From Pollutimonas bauzanensis (lineage in GTDB: Bacteria > Pseudomonadota > Gammaproteobacteria > Burkholderiales > Burkholderiaceae_B), in contig NZ_FQXE01000006.1 in assembly GCF_900129885.1 (NCBI RefSeq), positions 212,179 to 276,178 on the forward strand: a DNA stretch of 64,000 nt, read 5' to 3'. Positions 51,856 to 59,171 of the stretch are shown in pieces; position 1 is the first letter of the stretch, and every line of letters starts with the position of its first letter. The translations under genes were made by a program, and so were the position numbers. The notes beneath the pieces are model-generated. The model did not search any database, was not told where the DNA came from, and saw nothing but the letters and a program-made list of their open reading frames with translations.

Positions 51856-52753
51856 ACACTACGCCGATACCGTCCGCCTGTTGCTGAACATCGCGCCCGA
51901 CGTGTTCGACAACGACATCTTCGCCATGAAGGGTGGCACGGCCATCAATCTGTTCCTGCGGGACATGCCCCGCCTGTCGGTGGATATAGATGTGGTGTAC
52001 CGCCCCTGGCAGACACCACGCGGCCAGGCATTACAGGCAATCAACCAGGAACTGGCCGCCATCGCGCAGCGCGTCGAACGCCTTGGCGTACAGACACGGT
52101 TGATCCGCAGCAAAGACCTTGGCGACACCAAGCTGATAGCCGAGAACGAGGCCAGCCAGGTCAAGGTCGAGGTCAATGTCGTGTTCCGTGGCACAGTGCT
52201 GCCCATCGAGCGCAGGCCGTTGAGTGCCGGCACTGGCGATCTGTTCGGGGTCGAATTTGCGGTGCCGGTTCTCGCCCCGGACGAACTCTATGCAGGCAAG
52301 CTGGTTGCCGCTCTGGATCGCCAGCATCCGCGGGACCTGTTCGACGTCTAGCAGTTGTTCCAGACCGGAGGTCCGACCGATGCCATGGTCGAGTGCTTCG
52401 TAGTCTATCTGGCAGGGCATAACCGGCCCACCCATGAAGTGCTGTTCGGCAACGATAAGGACATCGCGGCCGAATATGGGCGTGCTTTCGTTGGCATGAC
52501 TGAAGTGGACTGCCCACTTGAGGTTCTGCTCGAAACCCGCACCCAACTACGCCAGGAACTGCCCCAGCGGTTGAGCGCCGCCCACCGGCAGTTCCTGAGC
52601 GGACTGGCCCGCGCCCAACCCGACTGGTCGCTGCTGCAATGCCCGCATGCCGACCAGCTGCCTGCGTTGCGCTGGAAGCTCGCCAACCTGGCAACCGTAA
52701 GCGCGCGGGGAACACAGGTTGACACGCATGCCGCGAGCGTGTCTTGTCATTGA
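51848..52753 (+). pseudogene. abiEii: AbiEii nucleotidyltransferase toxin with in-frame amber stop
   Basis: Codons 1-167 read cleanly, with motif KGGTAINLF (about 28-36) and the Asp pair in LSVDIDVVY (about 43-51), the nucleotidyltransferase active site. At 52349-52351 a TAG interrupts DLFDV-QLF. Beyond it the same frame stays protein-like for another 134 codons (FVVYLAGHNRPTHEVLF; LSAAHRQFLSGLARAQPDW; LRWKLANL) before a tail next to the IS66 remnant. The stop removes about 40 percent of the protein. Unless suppressed, the toxin is dead or produced as a short N-terminal form. The last 15 codons may be altered by the neighbouring IS. Confidence 0.82.
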
Positions 52754-53596
52754 TCAGGTCGAGGGTTGCCAATGATGCGGCAGCAATTCATCGATCTGGC
52801 TGGCCGGCTGCGTGGGCAAGCGCGTGAGTATGTCCTTCAGATAAGCATACGGGTCGTGGCCGTTGAGCTTAGCCGACTGGATCAATGTCATGATGGTTGC
52901 GGCCCGTTTGCCCGCGCGCAAGGAGCCGGCGAACAGCCAGTTATTGCGACCAATGGCGATCGGCCGGATCTGGTTCTCGATCCAATTATTGTCGATCGGC
53001 AGTTGCCCATCCTCCAGGTAACGCGTCAGCGCCACCCAGCGTTTCAAGCTGTAATCGATCGCCTTTACTGTAGCCGACCCGTCAGGCACCCGCTGGCGTT
53101 GGGCCAGCAACCAGGCGTGCAGTGCATCAGCGATGGGCTTGGCGTAATCCTGGCGGAACTGCAAACGCTGTTCACCGTTAAAGGCCTTGATATGGCGCTC
53201 AATGTCGTAGAGCATACCGACGTACTTTAGTGCCGCCAGGGCAAGCTGGCTTTTAGCCGCGGCATGCAGGTCGAAGAACTTGCGCCGGGCGTGAGCCATG
53301 CAACCGACTTCGGTCACGCTTTTCGTAAAGCTGTCTTTATAGCCTGCGTAATCGTCGCATACCAGATTGCCCTGCCATTTACCCAGGAAGGTACGGGCAT
53401 GCTCGCCGGCACGGCCTTCGGTGAAGTCGTAGACAACCGCCTTTAAATCCTCGAAGGCGCCCGGCGCATAGGCCCACAGGTAAGCGCGATGCGTCTTCTT
53501 ACTGCCGGGCTTAAGCATTTGCACGGGTGTTTCATCCGCATGCACCACGCGGTGCGCAAGCCAATGCGCGCAGCCAGATGGCGCAGTGTTCGGCAT
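52754..53596 (-). pseudogene. tnpC: IS66 transposase (TnpC), C-terminal part
   Basis: 280 codons. It includes HADETPVQML with the first catalytic Asp, NLVCDDYAGYKDSF with the second, and GQLPIDNNWIENQIRPIAIGRNNWLF with the Glu, then the IS66 C-terminal tail. Full IS66 transposases have about 500 residues with an N-terminal zinc-finger/helical region, which is absent here. The gene overlaps the tnpA frame at 53532-53596, showing the deletion joint. It is probably inactive. Confidence 0.8.
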
Positions 53597-53951
53597 GCGT
53601 TACTGGCCAGCGCACCGATGCCGTGATTCCGTTACGCTGCAGGTCAATGTGTATATCGGCAGGCCCCTCTTGCGGTGAGACCGTCGGCGGCGAAGCCAGC
53701 CGCAACGGTACAAATTCGGCCGCCACATCGCAGCGGACCTCAGTTACCGGCTCCGGCTCGTGATGTCCGAAACGCTCGAATTCCTGAATCCATTTGCGTA
53801 GCAGATTGGGATGCAGATCATGCGTTCGAGCAACAGCCGCCACGGAAACGCCGCGCTGTTGGCAACTGGCAATAAGCTCTGCTTTAAATTGGGCACTATG
53901 CTGGCGCCGATGGCGGCGCCCCTCCGCCGGTGCTGATTCGTAAGGATGCAT
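53532..53951 (-). CDS. tnpA: IS66 accessory protein TnpA, read through the deletion joint
   Basis: 139 codons. The N-terminal half is the transposase-8 helix-turn-helix: RQHSAQFKAELIASCQQRGVSVAAVARTHDLHPNLLRKWIQEFE (about 17-60). The middle is the usual variable linker, and the end of the family (IHIDLQRNGITASVRWP) is present. The last 20 residues come from the deletion joint. Harmless without TnpB and full TnpC. Confidence 0.75.
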   Translation of the reverse strand: MHPYESAPAEGRRHRRQHSAQFKAELIASCQQRGVSVAAVARTHDLHPNLLRKWIQEFERFGHHEPEPVTEVRCDVAAEFVPLRLASPPTVSPQEGPADIHIDLQRNGITASVRWPVTHAEHCAIWLRALACAPRGACG

Positions 53952-54053
53952 TACTCCACCTATTAGGATGAACTACTCCACCAGGACCTTGGTGGAGTCG
54001 CTATCCTCTATGAACCGCCGTTTGATCTCAAGATGGTTTTACCGGACGCTTAC

Positions 54054-54125
54054 AGTCAAAGTCGTGGGGCACCGAATACAACTCTATGCGGGACACTTGA
54101 CCTAATGCCTTGAGCCTTTGCTGCC
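54054..54125. repeat. 73-bp dispersed repeat, copy 2
   Basis: Starts AGTCAAAGTCGTGGGGCA right after the IS66 end and aligns with 39178-39250. Its start at the exact IS boundary suggests the IS66 copy landed beside or in an older element carrying this sequence. Confidence 0.5.
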
Positions 54126-54146
54126 TGGGGTGCTACCACTTTTACG

Positions 54147-54650
54147 TTAAACAGACTTCAGCGGTAGAAACAACCGGTGATGAACGCCCGAGTCCAGCAG
54201 CGAGAAGCCAAACTGCTCATAGAAGCTACGTGCCTGCTCGTCTATGGCATCGACGATCATGGCATAAATGGCGATCTGGTCGCTGACTGCCAACGTGCGC
54301 TGAATGGCATTGACCAACAGCATTCTGCCCACGCCATGGCCACGGGCTTGCTGATCGACAGCAAGCCTACCCAGCAATGCCGCCGGGATCGGATGTCGAG
54401 GCAACTTGCGGGCGATTCTGTCAGGCAACTGGTCGAGTTCAATCGACAGCGTGGACAATGTGTAATAGCCCACGATGATGTGCGGATTCGCTGGTGTCGT
54501 CGCAACAAATACGCGGCTGATGCGGCGCTTCACATCCTGGCTGGCCTGCTTGTGGAGATAATTATCCAGCGCAGGCACACCGCAGTGAAAGCCGGATCTC
54601 TCGTGGCTGCCGTCCAGCGCAGAGATGAACAGGGACGAATAGTCGGTCAT
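54147..54650 (-). CDS. tacT: TacT-type GNAT acetyltransferase toxin
   Basis: 167 residues, the standard size of toxins that acetylate aminoacyl-tRNA and block translation. N-terminal CGVPALDNYLHKQASQDVKRRISRVFVA (about 23-50) is the family pattern. The acetyl-CoA pyrophosphate loop is QQARGHGVG (about 104-112). The catalytic Tyr is likely that of FYEQFGF (about 147-153). The start overlaps the antitoxin stop. A truncated copy of this gene is at 8322-8570. Confidence 0.88.
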   Translation of the reverse strand: MTDYSSLFISALDGSHERSGFHCGVPALDNYLHKQASQDVKRRISRVFVATTPANPHIIVGYYTLSTLSIELDQLPDRIARKLPRHPIPAALLGRLAVDQQARGHGVGRMLLVNAIQRTLAVSDQIAIYAMIVDAIDEQARSFYEQFGFSLLDSGVHHRLFLPLKSV

Positions 54651-54934
54651 CTGCTGGTCACGCGCTGCTCATGCTCCTTGAGGGCGGCGGCCAGCCTCTT
54701 GTTGAGTCGGACAGGCTTGACCAGGGCATTGAAGAACGCCTCGGAATCCTGGCTGTTCAGGCGCATGACTTCGTGCGCGGCTATGGTATTTTCAGCATGC
54801 GCCAGGGCACTGGTCAGGATAAAACTGCTGACCGTTTTTCCCTCGAAACGCGCGGCACGCTCCAGTACCTGCTTAGCACGGTGCTCCAACCGCAAATTAA
54901 TGCGCTCCTGTTTGGTATCGGTCGCTGCACTCAT
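54647..54934 (-). CDS. tacA: TacA-type DUF1778 antitoxin
   Basis: 95 residues from the ATG at 54934; a frame 12 codons longer has no ribosome site. The ribbon-helix-helix domain is ERINLRLEHRAKQVLERAARFEGKTVSSFILTSAL (about 10-44). The C-terminal helical tail (FFNALVKPVRLNKRLAAALKEHEQR) wraps the toxin in known pairs. It binds an operator upstream of itself; the AT-rich stretch at 54955-54980 (TAATTAGATAGACC) is the likely site. Overlap with tacT indicates coupled translation. Confidence 0.86.
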   Translation of the reverse strand: MSAATDTKQERINLRLEHRAKQVLERAARFEGKTVSSFILTSALAHAENTIAAHEVMRLNSQDSEAFFNALVKPVRLNKRLAAALKEHEQRVTSR

Positions 54935-54970
54935 GGCAAATACCTCCACATCTGTAATTAGATAGACCAT

Positions 54971-55200
54971 AATTGTACGTCAAAACGGTGCCTTATTTTA
55001 AGCTAAAGTCTCAAGGCTGAGAACTGCTCTGGGTGATGGTGGCTACGCGCAGATACGGGCGATGGCTTGATACACCCTGGACAGCGATGCGTTACCCGTG
55101 ACGGCAATTCCTGGCTTGTTGGTTGCCATCTCATTTCATCAAATTGCCATCACCCCATAAAATACTTGGAGGTCTTCTTTCTCTGACTGAATGGTGCCGC
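54971..55200. other. Intergenic, promoter region of tacAT and of the next gene
   Basis: About 230 bp between divergent genes. The left end should hold the tacAT promoter. No gene, hairpin or repeat stood out. Confidence 0.4.
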
Positions 55201-55899
55201 ATGGATGACGATCGGCTTGCCGAGTTTATGCAGTTCTCAAGAAAGTATCGACATAAGTTTAGGCGGATTGCGAAAGCAACTCGAAACGAGTGTGAACACG
55301 ACGACGTACAAAACGAAGCCTGGATATTAGTCGAACGTTGGGAGCAGGCTGGAACATCGATAGACTTCGACAACCAAAAAGACATAGATAAACTCTTCTC
55401 GTTTCTTTACAACAAGCTGGTAAAGCATGTAGAGAAGAAGATACGCAACGCTGTGCGGCTAGACCACTATTCGTACGGTGACAACTCCGAAAGTGAAGTC
55501 CACCCGTTGATGAATAAATTAGGGACTTCAGAAACCTCTCAGCCGCTGCAAATATTACTGGTATTGGAGTCTGCCGCCGATCAACCACGGGAACCCGAGT
55601 CACATGAATCAAGAGCCGGTGCATACCTATATCTTCTGCAGCATCACCGCAACAAGATGCAATATGTCGCGGATCAACTGCTGATCTCACTTTCTTATTG
55701 CTACTACCGTTTCAACGAAGCACTGGAAATGGCGCGCAGCCAGGGTGATCTGCCCGACACCATAGGCAAATTGAGCCCTGCCTTTTCTCCAGGTCCTTGG
55801 CGATCCTTTCGTCTACCCCGAAGAGGACAGCCCCCTTGCTTGACCCCGTCTGGGGTCCAAATGGAACTCCCACTACCACTGCTCGTTGATTCGCGATAG
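55201..55899 (+). CDS. Sigma-factor-like protein of unknown function
   Basis: 232 residues from the ATG at 55201; longer readings use TTG at 55123 and neither has a good ribosome site. The central part, FRRIAKATRNECEHDDVQNEAWILVERWEQ, then KLFSFLYNKLVKHVEKKIRNAVRLDHY, is reminiscent of sigma-70 region 2. The segment NKMQYVADQLLISLSYCYYRFNEALEMA resembles a region 4 helix-turn-helix. The C-terminal 45 residues are Pro-rich and look unstructured. It is the last gene before the ICE end. Role unknown; transcription control is inferred only. Confidence 0.5.
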   Translation: MDDDRLAEFMQFSRKYRHKFRRIAKATRNECEHDDVQNEAWILVERWEQAGTSIDFDNQKDIDKLFSFLYNKLVKHVEKKIRNAVRLDHYSYGDNSESEVHPLMNKLGTSETSQPLQILLVLESAADQPREPESHESRAGAYLYLLQHHRNKMQYVADQLLISLSYCYYRFNEALEMARSQGDLPDTIGKLSPAFSPGPWRSFRLPRRGQPPCLTPSGVQMELPLPLLVDSR

Positions 55900-56047
55900 C
55901 AGAGCACGACCTACTTAATACCGCGACATGCTTTATTTGCGCTCATGGCCCGCTGAGCTAAGGCTGCGAAAGAAATGAAAAGAAGCGAGTCCGTTTCAGT
56001 CTTAAGCAACCACTCAGCCAAACCGCAAGAACGAAACCACCAAACGC
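55900..56047. other. Intergenic, no gene seen
   Basis: About 150 bp with no open frame of note. A short GCTGAGCTAAGG recalls a tRNA D-arm in reverse but nothing else of a tRNA is present. Confidence 0.4.
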
Positions 56048-56079
56048 AAAAAGGCCCAAACCGAAGTTTGGGCCTTTTT
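56048..56079. terminator. Bidirectional rho-independent terminator at the ICE end
   Basis: Perfect 13-bp stem (AAAAAGGCCCAAA with TTTGGGCCTTTTT) around the loop CCGAAG, T-tract on both strands. It lies 6 bp before the tRNA-Gly repeat and closely resembles the terminator at 5458-5487, as expected if both once followed a tRNA-Gly gene. Confidence 0.85.
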
Positions 56080-56085
56080 AGAATT

Positions 56086-56103
56086 TGGAGCGGGAGACGA
56101 GAC
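56086..56103 (-). other. ICE attachment site (attR-like tRNA-Gly 3' end)
   Basis: TGGAGCGGGAGACGAGAC is one base different from the repeat at 39505 and is the reverse complement of a tRNA-Gly 3' end. The ICE genes start to its right without a tRNA body, as at the parA-side end of ICEclc, where the integrase and intact tRNA are at the opposite end. Confidence 0.82.
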
Positions 56104-56931
56104 AGGCACTAGGGCGCTAAATCCTTGTTTCCCAATCACATTCTTCGCCGCCGTGAGCAGCGAAGGCCTGAATTATAGCCTTGTTCTTCGCCCTCGGCAA
56201 CAAAACTCATCCAACAACTTCCATCAGCGTCCAAGGACTGCCATTTCATCCCCTGACAACCGACGCAGAATACACGGCTACCAGAGGCCCGCCCCTGCAA
56301 CGCCGCTCGACACTCAGGTCTCCTTGCGTCAGGAATGGCATCAGCATCGAACGTTGAGACCGCGCTTGGTTTGATGCCGTGCGCACCACAGCCCAAGGCT
56401 GTTCGTGATGAAGGCCAAGCGGCGAGCAAGGAAAGATGGGGCGCATGTTCACATCACCTGGTCAGCTGGCGACCGTGTGGGAGCGGCGCGCAACAGCCTC
56501 AAACTGGCCACAGCCCAGGATCGCTGGATGCTATGTCGATATATCAGGATGCCAGAACAAGCATCACACGCGCGGTTTTCTCTGCGTCCCTCTGGACGTT
56601 GAGCAACGACTGCGCCCCAGCGCGACTTGTGAAACCGTAGGGATATCAGACCATAGCGAATCGGTCTTGATACGCCTGACGCACCCCATGACGCTGGCAC
56701 CGTGAGCGCCATTGTCGAGCGTGCTTCTTCCTTGTTACTCGACGGGCCGGCAACTGGTCGATTCTTGCACATTGAGCAAGAGAGGGCCACCTGTGGCGGA
56801 TGCCATGATCTCGTCCGCCCACGTTCCGGGGCATTCGTCCCTGGCATCCGCCACAGGCATAACGACACAACAGCCCTTGGCAGGGCGAGAAAGGAGCCGG
56901 TGATGTAGCGCTTCCGAAAGGAGACGAAAAC
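56104..56931. other. ICE leader region without a convincing gene
   Basis: About 830 bp between the attachment site and the bisR-like gene. Open frames of 70-160 codons exist on both strands (for example 56449-56937, minus) but lack ribosome sites and family signs. It carries the perfect inverted repeat at 56790-56857 and should contain the bisR promoter. Confidence 0.5.
56790..56857. repeat. Perfect 16-bp inverted repeat before the bisR-like gene
   Basis: CCTGTGGCGGATGCCA (56790-56805) pairs exactly with 56842-56857 across a 36-nt spacer. It ends 75 bp before the bisR-like ATG, so it could be a regulator site or a leader-RNA hairpin. Confidence 0.65.
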
Positions 56932-57678
56932 ATGCACAAGGAGCCACCATTATCAAAGGTGTTCTATCGTCCCATCGAAGCTGCCATACGGTGGGCTGGG
57001 TTGTTGCGGTACAAGGCGTCGATCCTCGCCTCGATCGCATCACCGCGGTGCCTGCCGCAGACATTGGACTGCCCGCGATGGAACGAGTGTCGGCTGTACT
57101 CGGAACGCATCTACGACGGCATCCTCAACTCGGAACTGCCCTTTGGCAAGAACGGGATCACGCTCAATGACCCAGAGTTGGTGAGTTCACCCGATCTGAC
57201 CATCCGCCACGTCGATCTGAAACGCTGGATGCGCACTCACTATCCTGAGCATCGACCCGGATTCCTGTTCAGCCGCAGCGAGCGCATGGCGCATCCCTCC
57301 ATCACCCTGGAAACAGGACAGGCAATCCTGCTGGAACGGCAGGCTCTGCAGGCCGCGCTGGACCATAGCCGGCGTGAGATGCGCAAACTTCAAGCGCAAC
57401 ACGAAGCCTTGCTCAAGCAGTCCGCGGTGCTGTTGGCATCCAAGCAGTGCGCGATCAGTGATCGAGCGGAGACCACGTACCTGAACATCATCGGTGGCAT
57501 GCTGACGCTGATGCTGGGTCAATCCCCATCGGGTGTGCCGTACTCCAGCTTCAAGACGCAGGAGGCAATCGTCACCGCATTGCTCGCCCACTATGGCGGC
57601 ACCATGGGCATCACGGAGCGAACCTTGAACGGCAAGTTCGCCAACGCCAGGAAGAATGTGCGTAGCGCAGCCGCGTGA
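56932..57678 (+). CDS. bisR: BisR-like ICE activation regulator
   Basis: 248 residues; AAGGAG lies 8 bp before the ATG. No common domain is visible: residues 1-120 are mixed with four Cys/Trp marks (PRCLPQTLDCPRWNECRLY), 125-170 form a charged helix (ERQALQAALDHSRREMRKLQ), and 180-245 end with GGTMGITERTLNGKFANARK, plausible as a DNA- or oligomer-binding module. Position (just outside alpA-parA-shi at the attachment end), size (about 250) and lack of known domains agree with BisR of ICEclc, described as the founder of a new regulator family that switches on the alpA promoter. Assignment rests on position and size, from memory, without an alignment. Confidence 0.6.
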   Translation: MHKEPPLSKVFYRPIEAAIRWAGLLRYKASILASIASPRCLPQTLDCPRWNECRLYSERIYDGILNSELPFGKNGITLNDPELVSSPDLTIRHVDLKRWMRTHYPEHRPGFLFSRSERMAHPSITLETGQAILLERQALQAALDHSRREMRKLQAQHEALLKQSAVLLASKQCAISDRAETTYLNIIGGMLTLMLGQSPSGVPYSSFKTQEAIVTALLAHYGGTMGITERTLNGKFANARKNVRSAAA

Positions 57679-57709
57679 ATTCTTCCATCTTGTATGTGCA
57701 GTCTCGGAG

Positions 57710-57723
57710 ATTGCATTTGCAAT
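57710..57723. promoter_or_regulatory. Palindrome in the alpA promoter region
   Basis: ATTGCA-TT-TGCAAT, arms perfect, placed 74 bp before the alpA start in the 118-bp gap after the bisR-like gene. This gap has much lower GC than its neighbours. It is a candidate operator for BisR or BisDC. Confidence 0.45.
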
Positions 57724-57796
57724 GTCTTTTTGCAGCCATGTCTATTGAATAGAGGTCACGCCAACAAACGCCACTGAGCGTTCAGGAGTGACCGCC

Positions 57797-58009
57797 ATGT
57801 CGCAAGTACCTGTACTGCCACCGCACGAGCGCCGCATCCTGCGGCTCGATGAAGTTGAAGCGAAGTCCGGCTTCAAACGCGCCCACATCTACAACCTGAT
57901 GAAGAAGCGCCAGTTTCCACAGGCGTTGCGCCTTGGCGTGCGCGCGGTGGGCTGGGATTCGGTCGAGATCGATCAGTGGATCGCCGAACGCCTTAACAAC
58001 CGCACCTGA
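57797..58009 (+). CDS. alpA: AlpA-family excisionase-like regulator
   Basis: 70 residues from the ATG at 57797 (CAGGAG 8 bp upstream); a GTG 9 bp earlier overlaps that site. MerR-like winged helix: RRILRLDEVEAKSGFKRAHIYNLMKKRQFPQALRLGVRAVGWDSVEIDQWIAERL. The W-x-x-x-E/DxW pattern is typical of AlpA/Xis-type proteins that bind att DNA or regulate island integrases. In ICEclc alpA heads the operon whose promoter is driven by BisR and then BisDC. It is 42 bp upstream of parA. Confidence 0.88.
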   Translation: MSQVPVLPPHERRILRLDEVEAKSGFKRAHIYNLMKKRQFPQALRLGVRAVGWDSVEIDQWIAERLNNRT

Positions 58010-58051
58010 CTCGCTCCCCCTCGGACTTCCCATCGCCAAACGGAGAGCGCC

Positions 58052-58927
58052 ATGCAGGTCGTATCCATCATTTCAACGAAAGGTGGCGTCGGCAAGACGA
58101 CCACGGCCGCCAACCTCGGCGGGCTCGCCGCGGACGCGGGGCTGCGCGTGCTGCTGCTCGATCTCGACGTGCAGCCCACCTTGTCCTCCTACTACGATCT
58201 GGCTCACCGCGCGCCCGGCGGCATCTATGAGCTGCTGGCGTTCAACGAGCGCGGTCTCGACCAGCTCGTGTCCCGCACCATCATCGCGGGCCTGGACCTG
58301 GTGCTCTCGAACGACCACCGGGGTGAACTGAACACCTTGCTGCTGCACGCGCCAGACGGGCGCCTGCGGTTGCGCCACCTGCTGCCGGCGCTGGCGCCGC
58401 TCTATGACCTGGTGCTAATCGACACCCAAGGCGCGCGCTCGGTGCTGTTGGAGATGGCGGTGCTCGCCTCCGGCCTGGCGCTGTCACCCGTGACCCCGGA
58501 AATCCTTGCGGCCCGCGAACTGCGGCGCGGCACCATGCAGTTGCTGGAGGACATCGCGCCGTATCGGCACCTTGGCATCGAACCGCCACCGCTGCACCTA
58601 CTCATCAATCGTGTCCACCCCGTGTCCGCCAACGCACGCATGATCCAGCAGGCGCTGCACGACCTATTTCAGGATCACACGGGCATCCGCGTGCTGGGCA
58701 CCGACGTGCCGGCCATCGAAGCCTATCCGCGCGCTGCAACCCGCGGCATGCCGGTGCATCGCGTCGAGTATCGACAGCCACCAGGCAGAGTTGCGCCCGC
58801 TGCGCTCGACACCATGCGCACGCTCGCCGGCGAACTGTTCCCGCAGTGGCAAGACAGATTCGCCCGCGTGTCCGGCCGTCCTCCACGTTCTATTGAAACC
58901 GGGAGGTCCCGTGGCGAGCGCACATGA
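58052..58927 (+). CDS. parA: ParA/Soj-type ATPase
   Basis: 291 residues. Walker A is the deviant form STKGGVGKTTTAANLGGLA (about 8-26), and the switch/Walker B segments are LLLDLDVQPTLSSYY and LVLIDTQGARS. Such ATPases position plasmids or circular ICE copies through a ParB-type partner; the ParB-domain gene is two genes downstream. The C-terminal 40 residues are Arg/Pro rich. The last 17 bp overlap the shi start. Confidence 0.92.
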   Translation: MQVVSIISTKGGVGKTTTAANLGGLAADAGLRVLLLDLDVQPTLSSYYDLAHRAPGGIYELLAFNERGLDQLVSRTIIAGLDLVLSNDHRGELNTLLLHAPDGRLRLRHLLPALAPLYDLVLIDTQGARSVLLEMAVLASGLALSPVTPEILAARELRRGTMQLLEDIAPYRHLGIEPPPLHLLINRVHPVSANARMIQQALHDLFQDHTGIRVLGTDVPAIEAYPRAATRGMPVHRVEYRQPPGRVAPAALDTMRTLAGELFPQWQDRFARVSGRPPRSIETGRSRGERT

Positions 58928-59171
58928 ACTGTCCCGTGGCCACAAGCGACTGCGCGCCCTGATCGAGTTTGCGGTGAGCGAAGGCTGGCACGTCAAACGT
59001 ACTCGGGGTGGACACCTCAAATTCACCAAGACCGGCTGCGCCGCCATCTACACCAGCTCGACAGCGAGCGATTACCGGGCAGACCTCAATGCCCGTGCGC
59101 AGATCCGCCGAGCCGAGCGCGAGGCCCGCATGGCCCGGCCCGCCAACGCCGAGGGATGCGGCCATGGCTGA
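58911..59171 (+). CDS. shi: Shi-type small ICE protein, HicA-like fold
   Basis: 86 residues starting with GTG at 58911, GGGAGG upstream, inside the parA end. The core GWHVKRTRGGHLKFTKTGCAA, with Gly-x-His-x-Lys/Arg and the GGHLKF stretch, matches the double-stranded-RNA-binding-like fold of HicA mRNA interferases, and a basic helix follows (RAQIRRAEREARMAR). In ICEclc the shi gene in this position is reported to restrain growth of transfer-competent cells together with parA. It overlaps the bisD start by 8 bp. No HicB antitoxin is next to it. Confidence 0.72.
   Translation: MASAHELSRGHKRLRALIEFAVSEGWHVKRTRGGHLKFTKTGCAAIYTSSTASDYRADLNARAQIRRAEREARMARPANAEGCGHG

Larger units (their letters stand above)
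52754..54053 (-). mobile_element. IS66-family element, internally deleted
   Basis: Right end at 54053 is a typical IS66 terminus (CCGGACGCTTAC read on the plus strand, preceded by TCAAGATGG). Only the accessory gene tnpA and the C-terminal part of tnpC remain; tnpB and the tnpC N-terminus have been deleted. The left terminus is not seen, and the element runs straight into the abiEii tail. Confidence 0.75.

Noticed and set aside
55945-55965. A tRNA D-arm-like GCTGAGCTAAGG in reverse
   Set aside because: No anticodon arm, acceptor stem or T-arm can be built around it.
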